From the NCBI RefSeq assembly GCF_007667275.1, contig NZ_VDQT01000002.1, positions 124,001 to 188,000 of the forward strand: DNA of 64,000 nucleotides, read 5' to 3'. Position 1 is the stretch's first letter. Every line of letters begins with the position of its first letter. The stretch comes from Stenotrophomonas rhizophila (GTDB taxonomy: Bacteria; Pseudomonadota; Gammaproteobacteria; Xanthomonadales; Xanthomonadaceae). Shown in pieces: positions 19,334 to 28,439 of this stretch. The notes beneath the pieces are model-generated. The model searched no databases and was not told the DNA's origin. It was given only the letters and a program-made list of their open reading frames with translations. The translations under genes were made by a program, and so were the position numbers.

Positions 19334-19407
19334 GTAGAGCCACGCCCTGCGTGGCTGAGCTGCCGAACGCAGCCGACATCGCGCAGCCACGCAGGGCGTG
19401 GCTCTAC
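19334..19407. repeat. Inverted pair of GTAG repeats at the end of hrpB
   Basis: Plus unit at 19334-19356 and minus unit at 19385-19407, both GTAGAGCCACGCCCTGCGT. The minus unit's TAG (19406-19404) is the hrpB stop codon. Confidence 0.88.
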
Positions 19408-21908
19408 GTGCCTCGTGGCTTGGCGCGGTGGGTGGCGTTGGCCGTCCACGGATCGTCCGGCCATGGGTGCCTGGGGTAGCGCCCCTTCATTTCCTTTTTG
19501 ACCTCGGCATACGTGTTCGCCCAGAAGTTGCGCAGGTCCTGGGTGACCTGCAGCGGGCGGCCGCCGGGGGACAGCAGGTGCAGGGTAAGCGGCACGCGGC
19601 CATCCGCAATGCGCGGTGTATCGGCCAGCCCGAACAGCTCCTGCAGCTTCACCGCCAGCACCGGCGGCTGTGGCGTGCTGCCATCGGCCTCCAGCGCGTA
19701 GTGGATCGCACGCTCCATGCCCGACGGCACCGCCATCCGCACCGGCGCATGCCGGTCGATCGCCTGCCGCTGCGCCCACGGCACCGGCGATTTCAGCGCT
19801 TCGCCCAAGGCCGACTCGTCCAGCGCATCCAGCCGGGTCCTGCCATTGAACGCCGGGGTCAGCCATGTCGGCAACGACGCCATCAGCGCGGCGTCGGACA
19901 CATCCGGCACCTCCAGCTCCGGCATCCACGCACGCAGCGCCAGCGCCCGCGCCTGCCACTGGCGCAGCCCCTCGGTCCACGGCAGAGCCTCCAGCCCCAG
20001 CTCCCGCACCGCCTCGGTCAGCGCCTGCGCCGCCTGCGCCGGATCCACGCGGCCGGCAGAGCGGCTGTCCAGCACGATGCGGTCGAAGCGGCTCTCGCGG
20101 CGCGCCACCAGCGCGCGTTTGTCCGCATCCCAGCGCACCACGTCCTGCTGCTGGAAACGGTCCGGGAAATCGCGCCGCAGCCGGCTCTCGTCCACCGGCG
20201 CGGCGCGCAGCAGCAGCGCATCGCGCGCCTCATAGCGCAGCTCAACCGCGACCAGCCAGGGCTCGCCGCGCAGGTCGCTGGGGTCGAACAGGCGCGCGCT
20301 GCGTCCGTTCGCCAACAGATAGCGCAGTGGGTCGGTAGGGTGGCGCGCGGCAATCCGGTCGGGGAACGCGTGCGCCAGCAGGTCGCCCAGCTGATGCGCT
20401 TCCACCGACGAAGGCGGAGCCGCATCGCAGCGCAGGCGCCGCCGCCACTGCTTGCTGGCCGCATCGATCGCCGCCAGTGCCGCGCGGTTGGCATCGTGCG
20501 GGGCGCGCCCCTGCCGGAACGCGGCCAGCGCGCGCCAACGCGCGGCCAGCGCATCGCCGCCTTGGCGCAACGGGTCGCGTGCCTCCACCAGTGCTGCCAG
20601 GTCGCAGGCCAGCGCCTGCTCGGCACCGCCGTCGGCGGCCAGTAGCATCGCCGCCAGGCGCGGGTGCGTGCCCAGCGCCAGCATGCGCCGGCCCAGCGGG
20701 GTCAGCGCACCGCTGTCGCCCAGCGCGCCCAGCCGTTGCAGCAGCTCGCGTGCCGCAGCCAGCGCGCCCACCGGCGGCGCGTCCACGAAGCGCAGGTCGT
20801 CGCTGCCCCAAGCGGCCAGTTCCAGCGCCAGCGAGGCCAGCTCCACCTGCGCCATCTCCGGCCGGCGCTGTGCCTCCAGCCGCTGCGACTGCGGCCACAG
20901 CCGCCACGCCCAGCCCTCGGCCACGCGCCCGGCACGGCCGGCGCGCTGGTCGGCCGAGGCCTGCGCGATGCTCACCACGTCCAACCGCGCAAAGCCGCTG
21001 TTGGGGTCGTAGCGCGGCTCGCGCGCCAGCCCGGCGTCGATCACCACCCGCACGCCGGGCAGGGTGACCGAGGACTCGGCCACGTTGGTGGCCAGCACCA
21101 CCCGGCGCTTTCCCTGCGGGTCGGGCTGCAGCACGCGTGACTGCTGCTCCACCGGCAGCTCGCCGTGCAGCGGCAGCACCTGCACATCGGCCGGCAGCGC
21201 CTGCTCCAGTGCGGCCTGGGTACGGTTGATCTCGCGCTGGCCGGGCAGGAACACCAGGATGTCGCCGGGGTGTCCGGCCAGCGCCTGCTCCACCGCCCGC
21301 CGCGCCTGCGCCTCCAGCGATTCCTCGCGGCGCGCCGGAAAGTGGCTGATCGCCACCGGGAAACTGCGGCCTTCGCTGCTCAGTCGTGGCGCGTCCAGGA
21401 ACTGCGCCAGCCGCTCGCCGTCCAGCGTAGCCGACATCACCACGATGCGCAGGTCCTCGCGCAGCTGCGCCTGCACGTCCAGCGCCAGCGCCAGGCCCAG
21501 GTCGGCGGACAGGTGGCGTTCGTGGAATTCATCGAACAGCAGCGCGCCCACGCCTTCCAGCATGGGGTCGTCCTGCAGCATGCGGGTCAGGATGCCTTCG
21601 GTCACCACCTCCACCCGGGTCCGCGCCGACACCTTGTTTTCGAAACGGATCCGGTAGCCGACCGTGTCACCGACCTCTTCGCCCAGCTGCCGCGCCATGA
21701 ACTGCGCGGCGCTGCGTGCGGCCACGCGGCGCGGTTCCAGCATCAGGATCTTGCGGCCCTGCAGCCATGGCGCGTCCAGCAGCGCCAGCGGCACCTGGGT
21801 GGTCTTGCCGGCGCCGGGTGGCGCTTCCAGCACCAGCCGCGGATGCGTGGCCAGGTGTGCGGCGATCTGCGGCAGCAGCGGGGAAATGGGGAAAATCGGC
21901 GTGCTCAT
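19404..21908 (-). CDS. hrpB: ATP-dependent helicase HrpB
   Basis: 834 residues, usual for HrpB. Walker A APPGAGKTT at about 29-37, DEAH-type box DEFHERH, helicase C motifs LPGQREINR and RAGRAGR, then the HrpB-specific C-terminal region ending in PRHPWPDDPW. It is a DExH helicase; the role in Xanthomonas-group bacteria is RNA-related (mRNA processing in Borrelia, little known elsewhere). The ATG at 21908 is chosen by the usual N terminus; ten further codons upstream are open. The stop is provided by a GTAG repeat. Confidence 0.93.
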   Translation of the reverse strand: MSTPIFPISPLLPQIAAHLATHPRLVLEAPPGAGKTTQVPLALLDAPWLQGRKILMLEPRRVAARSAAQFMARQLGEEVGDTVGYRIRFENKVSARTRVEVVTEGILTRMLQDDPMLEGVGALLFDEFHERHLSADLGLALALDVQAQLREDLRIVVMSATLDGERLAQFLDAPRLSSEGRSFPVAISHFPARREESLEAQARRAVEQALAGHPGDILVFLPGQREINRTQAALEQALPADVQVLPLHGELPVEQQSRVLQPDPQGKRRVVLATNVAESSVTLPGVRVVIDAGLAREPRYDPNSGFARLDVVSIAQASADQRAGRAGRVAEGWAWRLWPQSQRLEAQRRPEMAQVELASLALELAAWGSDDLRFVDAPPVGALAAARELLQRLGALGDSGALTPLGRRMLALGTHPRLAAMLLAADGGAEQALACDLAALVEARDPLRQGGDALAARWRALAAFRQGRAPHDANRAALAAIDAASKQWRRRLRCDAAPPSSVEAHQLGDLLAHAFPDRIAARHPTDPLRYLLANGRSARLFDPSDLRGEPWLVAVELRYEARDALLLRAAPVDESRLRRDFPDRFQQQDVVRWDADKRALVARRESRFDRIVLDSRSAGRVDPAQAAQALTEAVRELGLEALPWTEGLRQWQARALALRAWMPELEVPDVSDAALMASLPTWLTPAFNGRTRLDALDESALGEALKSPVPWAQRQAIDRHAPVRMAVPSGMERAIHYALEADGSTPQPPVLAVKLQELFGLADTPRIADGRVPLTLHLLSPGGRPLQVTQDLRNFWANTYAEVKKEMKGRYPRHPWPDDPWTANATHRAKPRGT

Positions 21909-22001
21909 GCGGCAAGGATACGGGCCACGGCCAGGCACAGCGAGCGGCCGCGCGCGGACGGCACGTTACAATGGCCAGGTTAACCGTCCTGTAGCTGCCC
22001 C

Positions 22002-22817
22002 ATGCACCTGATCGATATCGGCGCCAACCTCACCCACGACTCCTTCGACCGCGACCGCGACGCCGTGCTCGCGCGCGCGCGCGACGCTGGCGTGGTGCAG
22101 ATGGTGCTGACCGGCGCCAGCCGCGAGCATTCGCCGCTGGCACTGGAACTGGCGCGCCAGCATCCCGGCTTCCTGTACGCCACTGCCGGCGTGCACCCGC
22201 ACCACGCGGTGGAATACACCGACGAATGCGACGCCGAAATGCGCGCGCTGCATGCGCATGCCGAAGTGGTGGCGGTGGGCGAGTGCGGGCTGGATTACTT
22301 CCGCGACTTCGCTCCGCGCCCGGCCCAGCACCGCGCCTTCGAGCGCCAGCTGCAGCTGGCCAGCGACGTGCGCGGCAGCGATGGCGAACGCAAGCCGCTG
22401 TTCCTGCACCAGCGCGACGCGCATGCCGACTTCATGGCGCAGATGAAGAACTTCGACGGCCGCATCGGCGCAGCCGTCGTGCATTGCTTCACCGGCGAGC
22501 GCCAGGAGCTGTTCGACTACCTGGACCAGGACTGGTACATCGGCATCACCGGCTGGCTCTGCGACGAGCGCCGTGGCGCCCACCTGCGCGAACTGGTGAA
22601 GCACATTCCGGCCGAGCGGTTGATGATTGAAACCGACGCCCCGTACCTGCTGCCGCGCTCGCTGAAGCCGATGCCGAAGGATCGCCGCAACGAACCGATG
22701 TACCTCAAGCACATCGTCGAAGAGCTGGCACGGGATCGGGGCGAAGACGTGGAAACCACGGCAGCAAATGCAACAGCGGCAACGCGGACGTTCTTCCGCC
22801 TTCCGGCCGCGGGATGA
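22002..22817 (+). CDS. tatD: TatD family metal-dependent hydrolase
   Basis: 271 residues. Motifs of the TIM-barrel nuclease family: LIDIGANLTHDSF, ATAGVHPHH, VGECGLDYFRD, FLHQRDAH, VHCFTG and IETDAPYL, which hold the metal ligands. TatD proteins are 3'-5' exonucleases/endonucleases on DNA. Divergent from hrpB. The C terminus FFRLPAAG and the TGA stop lie in the first unit of a 41-bp tandem repeat, so the last few residues may be repeat-derived. Confidence 0.92.
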   Translation: MHLIDIGANLTHDSFDRDRDAVLARARDAGVVQMVLTGASREHSPLALELARQHPGFLYATAGVHPHHAVEYTDECDAEMRALHAHAEVVAVGECGLDYFRDFAPRPAQHRAFERQLQLASDVRGSDGERKPLFLHQRDAHADFMAQMKNFDGRIGAAVVHCFTGERQELFDYLDQDWYIGITGWLCDERRGAHLRELVKHIPAERLMIETDAPYLLPRSLKPMPKDRRNEPMYLKHIVEELARDRGEDVETTAANATAATRTFFRLPAAG

Positions 22818-22955
22818 CGGGTGTGTCGCCTGGGTTTCGCGTCCCGGCCGCGGGATGACGGGTGTGTCGCCTGGGTTTCGCGTCCCGGCCGCGGGATGAC
22901 GGGGTGTCGCCTTGGTCCCGCGTCCCGGTCGCGGAATGACGGACGTGTTGCCTTG
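22803..22955 (+). repeat. 41-bp tandem repeat, about 3.7 copies
   Basis: Units start at 22803, 22844, 22885 and 22925 with core CCGGCCGCGGGATGACGGG. Units 1 and 2 are identical; units 3 and 4 have drifted. The array starts inside the tatD 3' end and abuts the palindromic repeat at 22956. Confidence 0.9.
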
Positions 22956-23098
22956 GTAGGGTCGCATCCCGATCGACCGCCGATAACGGTGATCAACTCG
23001 ATGGCGGCATGACCTGGAACGAAGGCGTCTCTCCGGCGGGCGCAATGCGTCAATGCACCGTTCAACGTTATCGGCGGTCGTCTGTCGACCGACCCTAC
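22956..23098 (+). repeat. 143-bp palindromic repeat family, copy B
   Basis: Begins GTAGGGTCGCATCCCGATC and ends ..CGACCGACCCTAC. The inner GCATGACC block is at about 23007. The terminal CTA (23095-23097) is the stop codon of the epimerase gene read on the minus strand. Confidence 0.85.
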
Positions 23099-24003
23099 CG
23101 CAGGGCGTCCTGCAGTCCTTCGCGGTACGTGTTGAACCTCGGTGCCCACGCCAATGCTTTGCGCGCCGCGCTGCTGTCGATCCGCTTGTTGCTGGCGTAG
23201 AAGCGCCGCAATGCGGGTGAAACATCGGGCGCATCCCACGCCTGCGCTGCCGGCATCGGCAACCCACTCAACCCCGCTGCATAGGCCAGCACGTCCTGCG
23301 GCGGCGCCGGCTCGTCATCGGCCAGCAGATACAGTGCGTCGGGCGCGGACAGCCGCATCGCCGCCACCACCGCGGTGGCCAGATCCTCCACATGCAGCCG
23401 GTTGAACACCAGGCCCGGCCGCAGCACATGCCGCGCACGACCTTCCGCCAGCTGCACCAGCGCATTGCGTCCGCGACCGTATATCCCCGGCAGGCGGAAC
23501 ACGGCCGACGCCACGTTGATCTCATTCGCGAACGCCCGCCACTGCCGTTCCGCCAGCAGGCGCCGCTGGGCGGTGGCATCCACGGCATCGGCCGCAGAGG
23601 TCTCGTCGACCCAGCAACCTGCGCGGTCGGCATACACGGCGGTGGAGGAGAGGTACCCGACCCAGCGCAGTGCAGGGCTTGCGCGCAGCTCCTCCGCCAA
23701 CAACCGCAGCGCAGGATCACCGGCATCATCCGGCGGCAGCGTACACAGCACCGCCTCCGCAGCACGGATCGCGTCCCGCAACGTAGTGCCGGGCTCTGCC
23801 CGGCAAAGCCCTTCACCGTCCCCGGGCGCACCTGCCACCCACCGATGGCGAATCAACCCATCCTCCGGCGCTGCCCCGGGATCGCGGACCGTCCCACTGC
23901 ACGCCACGCCGTGCGATTGCAGCAACCGGGCGACGTGCCGGCCGCTGTACCCCAATCCCAGCACCAGCACGCGTGCCGGTAGCGCGCCGCTCGTCACGCT
24001 CAT
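23095..24003 (-). CDS. NAD-dependent epimerase/dehydratase family protein (YeeZ-like)
   Basis: 302 residues. Rossmann start ARVLVLGLGYSGRHVARLL, then a YLSSTAVY stretch and FRLPGIYGRGRNAL as in atypical SDR proteins. Its start overlaps the panE stop (ATGA), so it is translated after panE. Residues encoded at 23804-23783 (CRAEPGTT) come from an intact GTAG repeat inserted in frame, in a region where such proteins have a variable loop. Substrate unknown. The stop lies in repeat copy B. Confidence 0.82.
   Translation of the reverse strand: MSVTSGALPARVLVLGLGYSGRHVARLLQSHGVACSGTVRDPGAAPEDGLIRHRWVAGAPGDGEGLCRAEPGTTLRDAIRAAEAVLCTLPPDDAGDPALRLLAEELRASPALRWVGYLSSTAVYADRAGCWVDETSAADAVDATAQRRLLAERQWRAFANEINVASAVFRLPGIYGRGRNALVQLAEGRARHVLRPGLVFNRLHVEDLATAVVAAMRLSAPDALYLLADDEPAPPQDVLAYAAGLSGLPMPAAQAWDAPDVSPALRRFYASNKRIDSSAARKALAWAPRFNTYREGLQDALR
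23783..23804 (+). repeat. GTAG repeat inside a coding sequence
   Basis: Reads GTAGTGCCGGGCTCTGCCC.., identical in type to the repeats at 28321 and 28358. It lies within the epimerase gene and keeps its reading frame. Confidence 0.85.
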
Positions 24004-24938
24004 CCCGCGCGCTGGCGCTGATAGGCCTGCAGGTGCGCGTACGCCACCGCCAGCAGCGGCGCTGTCTGGCCCGCCGCGCGCGCCCGCGCCAGCATGTCGC
24101 CGACGATCTGCTCGGCCTCCACCTGCTGGCCGGCTTCCAGATCGCGCAGCATCGACGCCTTCAGTGCCGATCCTTCCTGGGTGAGGGCGCCTAGCGCAAT
24201 CGCGCGCGCCTTCTCCGGAATCGCCTCGCCCGCGGCTTCGGCCACCGCCAGGCATTCGTCGTACAGCCCCCGCAGCGCCGCCGCTCCATCATCGGTGGCC
24301 ACGATCGTGCCCACATCCGCGCGCATCAGGCAGGTCGCCGCGGCCAGCGCGGTCAGGAACGTGTACTTGATCCACTGCTCCTGCCCGATCGCATCGCTGG
24401 CCACATGGTCCACCCCGGCCTGCACGCAGGCTGCTGCCAGAGCCAGCACGCGCGCACTGTTGCCGGGCGTATCGCGCTCGCCGAAGGTCAGCTTGGCGGC
24501 GGGCGCCAGATGCAGCACCGCACCGTCATCGGCCTTGGTCGCACTGATGAAGCACAGCCCGCCCAGCACCGCATCGCGGCCGAAACGGGCGTCCAGCGCC
24601 GCGTAATGGTGCAGGCCATTGAGGATCGGCAGCACCGTCGTGCGCGACGACACCGCCGGCGCAATCGCCTCGATGGAGCTGTCCAGGTCGTAGGCCTTGC
24701 AGCTGAGGATCACCAGGTCGAACGGCTGCTCCGCCGCCAGCGCAGGCAGCGCATCGGCGGTGACGTGGGCTGCCGGAAAGGTCGCATCGCCCAACGGGCT
24801 GCGGATGACCAGCCCATCGCGATCCAGCTGCGCGGCGCGGGCAGGGCGGACCAGGAAGGTGACGTCCACGCCCGCCTGGGCCAGGCGGCCGCCGAAGTAA
24901 CCGCCGGTGCCACCGGCGCCGAGAATCAGTATGCGCAT
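24000..24938 (-). CDS. panE: 2-dehydropantoate 2-reductase
   Basis: 312 residues. NADPH motif ILGAGGTGGYFGGRLAQAG at the N terminus. Conserved LSCKAYDL and LNGLHHY, and the catalytic-Lys region GQEQWIKYTFLTALAAATCL. It reduces ketopantoate to pantoate in pantothenate/CoA synthesis. The ATG at 24938 begins the Rossmann strand (MRILILGAGG); 24 codons upstream are open but look non-coding. Confidence 0.9.
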   Translation of the reverse strand: MRILILGAGGTGGYFGGRLAQAGVDVTFLVRPARAAQLDRDGLVIRSPLGDATFPAAHVTADALPALAAEQPFDLVILSCKAYDLDSSIEAIAPAVSSRTTVLPILNGLHHYAALDARFGRDAVLGGLCFISATKADDGAVLHLAPAAKLTFGERDTPGNSARVLALAAACVQAGVDHVASDAIGQEQWIKYTFLTALAAATCLMRADVGTIVATDDGAAALRGLYDECLAVAEAAGEAIPEKARAIALGALTQEGSALKASMLRDLEAGQQVEAEQIVGDMLARARAAGQTAPLLAVAYAHLQAYQRQRAG

Positions 24939-25022
24939 GAAAAACAGGTCGACAGGGTAGGGAAGCACCACCTTACCCCAAGCAGTGGCGCCTGTTTGCA
25001 CAGGCACCACCGAGTGCGGACG

Positions 25023-25574
25023 TCAGTTGATTGCGCCGATGAACGCCTGGTCCTGGATGATAAGTTCTGCGTTGTGTTTGATCGTCTCATTGAGCGAGGC
25101 AAACACGTTGACGAACTTGCTGGTGTTGCGTTTGGTTTCCTTGACCTGGTCGTAGACCACCTTGCCATCCTTGTCCTTGACGACGTAGCGGATGCGCAGT
25201 GTCCAATCCACGCTGTAGCCCAGGTCGTCGATCAGGAATTCCTGGATCTGTCCGCTGAGCGCGTCGGCTTGCCCATCCATGGTGATACCCACCAAGCGCA
25301 GCTCGGAGAAGACGGCATCGCGCAGGATCACATCCACGTTGCGTTCGAACAGTACATCACCCATGGCCGTGTTACGGACCTGGTTCGGCTTGATCTCACC
25401 GCCCTTGGCCGGCAGGTATTCGAACGTGGTGACATTGACCTTGCCATGGGCCGACAACACCGAGCTGGGCGCGTAGTTGAGCGGAATGGGCTTGGTGGAA
25501 CAGCCCGCAAGCGCGAGCAGGGCAAGTGCGAGACCGATGCATCCGAACGTATTCCGTGTGTTGCTAGAAACCAT
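25023..25574 (-). CDS. Lipoprotein of about 183 residues (YajG-like)
   Basis: Signal peptide with lipobox LAGC, so Cys25 would be acylated. The mature part (FEYLPAKGGEIKPNQVRNTAMGDVLFERNVDVILRDAVFSEL) and length suggest the YajG family of outer-membrane lipoproteins of unknown function. GC content is slightly lower than in neighbours. No partner gene is obvious; a terminator separates it from the ABC transporter upstream. Confidence 0.75.
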   Translation of the reverse strand: MVSSNTRNTFGCIGLALALLALAGCSTKPIPLNYAPSSVLSAHGKVNVTTFEYLPAKGGEIKPNQVRNTAMGDVLFERNVDVILRDAVFSELRLVGITMDGQADALSGQIQEFLIDDLGYSVDWTLRIRYVVKDKDGKVVYDQVKETKRNTSKFVNVFASLNETIKHNAELIIQDQAFIGAIN

Positions 25575-25600
25575 CCTGGTATCCCCTGTGGAGTGCTACA

Positions 25601-25638
25601 CGAATAAAACCCGCCCCTGGCTTGGCCGGGGACGGGTT
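25601..25638 (-). terminator. Rho-independent terminator after the ABC exporter operon
   Basis: On the minus strand, AACCCGTCCCC and GGGGCGGGTT pair (one bulge) and are followed by TTTATT. It lies between the ABC permease stop and the lipoprotein start. Confidence 0.65.
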
Positions 25639-25694
25639 CGTTTGGGTGACGCCGACGTATTAAACGGTGGCCGGAGCCGCCGATCAAGAGGGGG

Positions 25695-26495
25695 TCAGCT
25701 GCGCATGCCAACGCCACGCTTGAGCAGCCACAGCGCCAGCGCGGTCAGTACCACCACGAAGCCGATCATCAGCGCATACGCCACCCACAGCGGCACGTCG
25801 CTGGTGCCCAGCAGGCCGTAGCGGAAGGCATTGACCATGTAGAAGATCGGGTTCGCGTGCGTGGCCGCTTCGGCCCACGTCGGCAGCAGCTTCACCGAAT
25901 AGAACACGCCGCCCAGGTAGGTCAGCGGGGTCAGGATGAAGGTCGGCACGATCGCCACGTCATCGAACTTCTTGGCGTACACCGCATTGATGAACCCGGC
26001 CAGCGAGAAGATCGTCGCGCCCAGCAGCACCGTGGTCAGCGTCACCAGCGGGTGCGGAATGCGCACCGGGGTGAAGAACATGGCGATGATCAGCACGATG
26101 ATGCCCACCATCAAGCCGCGCAGCACCGCACCGGCCACGTAGCCCCACAGGATCACCCAGTTCGGCATCGGGCTCACCAGCAGCTCTTCCACGTGGCGAC
26201 CGAACTTCGCGCCGAAGAACGACGAACTGATGTTGCCGTAGCTGTTCTGGATCACGCTCATCATCACCAGTCCGGGCACGATGAACTGCATGTAGCTGTA
26301 GCCGCCCATCTCGCCCACGCGCGAGCCGATCAGCCCGCCGAAGATCAGGAAGTACAGCGTCATCGTGATCGCCGGCGGTACCAGCGTCTGCCCCCAGATG
26401 CGCAGGATGCGCGCTACTTCGCGGCGCACGATCGTCATCAGCGCGATCCGGTTGCGTTGGCCGTCGGTCAGGACCGGGGTCGGGGTGCTGCTCAT
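25695..26495 (-). CDS. yadH: ABC-2 type transporter permease (YadH-like)
   Basis: 266 residues with about six hydrophobic segments (for example ITMTLYFLIFGGLIG, VGIIVLIIAMFF, GLLGTSDVPLW). It has the ABC-2 signature region FIVPGLVMMSVIQNSYGNISSSFFGAKFGRHVEELLVSP. It forms the membrane part of an exporter with the ATPase encoded upstream; start and stop overlap (ATGA). The substrate of YadGH is not known. Confidence 0.9.
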   Translation of the reverse strand: MSSTPTPVLTDGQRNRIALMTIVRREVARILRIWGQTLVPPAITMTLYFLIFGGLIGSRVGEMGGYSYMQFIVPGLVMMSVIQNSYGNISSSFFGAKFGRHVEELLVSPMPNWVILWGYVAGAVLRGLMVGIIVLIIAMFFTPVRIPHPLVTLTTVLLGATIFSLAGFINAVYAKKFDDVAIVPTFILTPLTYLGGVFYSVKLLPTWAEAATHANPIFYMVNAFRYGLLGTSDVPLWVAYALMIGFVVVLTALALWLLKRGVGMRS

Positions 26496-27451
26496 GCCGC
26501 ATTCTCCTGGTTGCCGGTGAGGCGCACGAACAGCTCCTCCAGGCGGTTGCTCTTGGTCCGCATCGAACGCACCCGGATCCCGGCCGCGTTCAGCGCCGCG
26601 AACACCCGGTTGAGGTCCATCGCGCGCGGCATGTCCACGTCCAGCGTGTGCCCGTCGATGGCGGTGATGGTGGTGCCTTCGATCACCGGCAGCTGCGCCG
26701 GCAGCTCACCGTCGATATCGAACAGGAACCCTTCCACGTCCAGCTTGGCCAGCAGCTCGCGCATCGGCCCCTGGGTCACGATCTGGCCGTGGTTGATGAT
26801 GGCCAGGTTCCGGCACAGGTGCTCGGCTTCTTCCAGGTAGTGCGTGGTCAGGATAATCGTGGTGCCGGCCGCGTTGATCTCCTTCAGCACCCGCCACATG
26901 TCGCGGCGGATCTCGATGTCCACGCCGGCGGTGGGCTCGTCCAGGATCAGCAGGCGCGGGCGGGTCATCATCGCCCGGGCGATCATCAGCCGGCGCTTCA
27001 TGCCGCCGGACAGCGTGCGGCTCATCACCTGCGCCTTTTCCCACAGGTGGGCGCGCTTGAGCTCCTCTTCGGCCATCTTCTCGGCCTCCGGGCGGGCCAC
27101 ACCGTAGAAGCCGGCGTAGTTGACCAGGATGTCGAAGGGCTTCTCGAACAGGTTGAAGTTGATCTCCTGGGGGACCAGGCCGATCAGGCGCATGGTGGCG
27201 CTGCGGTTGCGCACCAGGTCGCTGCCGAACACCTCGACCTGGCCCTCGCTCAGGTTCACCAGCGAGCTGATGATGCCGATCAGGGTGGACTTGCCGGCGC
27301 CGTTGGGGCCCAGCAGCGCGAAGAAATCGCCCGGGGCAACGTCCAGCGAAACCCCTTTGAGGGCCTGGGTGCCGTTGTCATAGGTCTTGCGGAGGTCGCG
27401 CACCCGCAGGGCGGGGGCGGTACTGGTCGCGGGGGAGGTCTGGGATGCCAA
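26492..27451 (-). CDS. yadG: ABC transporter ATP-binding protein (YadG-like)
   Basis: 319 residues. Walker A GPNGAGKST, signature LSGGMKRR, Walker B LLILDEPTAGVD, and an extra C-terminal domain. First gene of the yadGH operon. A perfect TATAAT -10 element sits about 55 bases upstream. Confidence 0.92.
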   Translation of the reverse strand: MASQTSPATSTAPALRVRDLRKTYDNGTQALKGVSLDVAPGDFFALLGPNGAGKSTLIGIISSLVNLSEGQVEVFGSDLVRNRSATMRLIGLVPQEINFNLFEKPFDILVNYAGFYGVARPEAEKMAEEELKRAHLWEKAQVMSRTLSGGMKRRLMIARAMMTRPRLLILDEPTAGVDIEIRRDMWRVLKEINAAGTTIILTTHYLEEAEHLCRNLAIINHGQIVTQGPMRELLAKLDVEGFLFDIDGELPAQLPVIEGTTITAIDGHTLDVDMPRAMDLNRVFAALNAAGIRVRSMRTKSNRLEELFVRLTGNQENAA

Positions 27452-27504
27452 GCTCTTGCCTTCGCGCCCAAGGGTCGGCGCTGGATAGGGGCGGGGGAGC
27501 GGCT

Positions 27505-27510
27505 ATTATA
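27505..27510 (-). promoter_or_regulatory. Candidate -10 element for yadGH
   Basis: TATAAT on the minus strand, 54 bases before the yadG ATG; no strong -35 at 16-18 bases. The complementary side reads TATTAT, which might serve the divergent fpr gene. Confidence 0.4.
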
Positions 27511-27556
27511 GGAGGCCCCGAGGGTTTGCCCCGGCTACACACTGTTTCCCAAATTC

Positions 27557-28306
27557 GTGCCTGTTCAATTCCCCCTCAAGCTGATCGACCGGCGCATGCT
27601 GGCCCCCACCGTCGGCCACTACCAGTTCCTGCGTGATGACGGCCAACCGCTGGATTTCCAGCCCGGACAGTTCATCCAGGTCCATTTCGAGTACGCCGAC
27701 GGCACTGCCACCAAGCGCAGCTACTCGCTGGCTACCCTTCACGACCACGCCATGGCGCCCGGCGAAGCCGTTGATATTGCAGTCAGTTTCGTGCCCGGCG
27801 GGGCCGCCACTGCCCTGTTCGAGGGCCTGGACATCGGCGGCCACGTGACCGCCAGCGGCCCGTTCGGCCGGTTCTGCCTGATGCCGGGCGACCACAACGC
27901 CCGCTACCTGCTCATCGCCACCGGCACCGGGGTCACCCCGTACCGCTCCATGCTGCCGCTGCTGGCCACCGCCATGGCCGAGCGCGGGGTGGAGGCGGTG
28001 CTGCTGCAGGGCGCCCGCACCGCGGAAGAGCTGCTCTACAGCGACGACTTCTACGCCTTCGCCGCCGCCCACCCGGGCTTCCGCTACGTGCCGTGCCTGT
28101 CCCGCGAGCTGCCCGCCAACCCGCACCCGGACGTCCGCCACGGCTACGTGCAGCAGCACCTGGCCGAATTCGCCCCGAACCCGGCCACCGACATCGCCTA
28201 CCTGTGCGGCAACCCGGACATGGTCGACGCGACCTTCGAGGCACTAAAGGAAGCAGGCCTGCCGACCCCGCAGGTGCGGCGCGAGAAGTACGTAAGCAGC
28301 AAGTAA
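27557..28306 (+). CDS. fpr: Ferredoxin--NADP+ reductase
   Basis: 249 residues. FAD site KRSYSLATL and NADP site IATGTGVTPYRSML, then CGNPDMVDATFEALKEAG and terminal tail REKYVSSK. Passes electrons between NADPH and ferredoxin or flavodoxin, often in oxidative-stress response. The start is GTG; no ATG in frame lies nearby. Divergent from yadG. Confidence 0.88.
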   Translation: MPVQFPLKLIDRRMLAPTVGHYQFLRDDGQPLDFQPGQFIQVHFEYADGTATKRSYSLATLHDHAMAPGEAVDIAVSFVPGGAATALFEGLDIGGHVTASGPFGRFCLMPGDHNARYLLIATGTGVTPYRSMLPLLATAMAERGVEAVLLQGARTAEELLYSDDFYAFAAAHPGFRYVPCLSRELPANPHPDVRHGYVQQHLAEFAPNPATDIAYLCGNPDMVDATFEALKEAGLPTPQVRREKYVSSK

Positions 28307-28320
28307 CCCGGCGCCCCCGC

Positions 28321-28380
28321 GTAGTGCCGGGCTCTGCCCGGCAACCTCACAGACCCCGTAGTGCCGGGCTCTGCCCGGCA
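28321..28380 (+). repeat. Tandem pair of GTAG repeats
   Basis: Two identical units, 28321-28343 and 28358-28380 (GTAGTGCCGGGCTCTGCCC..), in direct orientation. They mark the left edge of the accessory island. Confidence 0.88.
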
Positions 28381-28439
28381 GACAGTGCCGCACCAGGCTC
28401 GCAAGCGAGATACGTGGCCAGCGCACGATCCTCGATTTC

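Noticed and set aside
22803..22955. The 41-bp array as a CRISPR
   Set aside because: Head-to-tail duplication without unique spacers.
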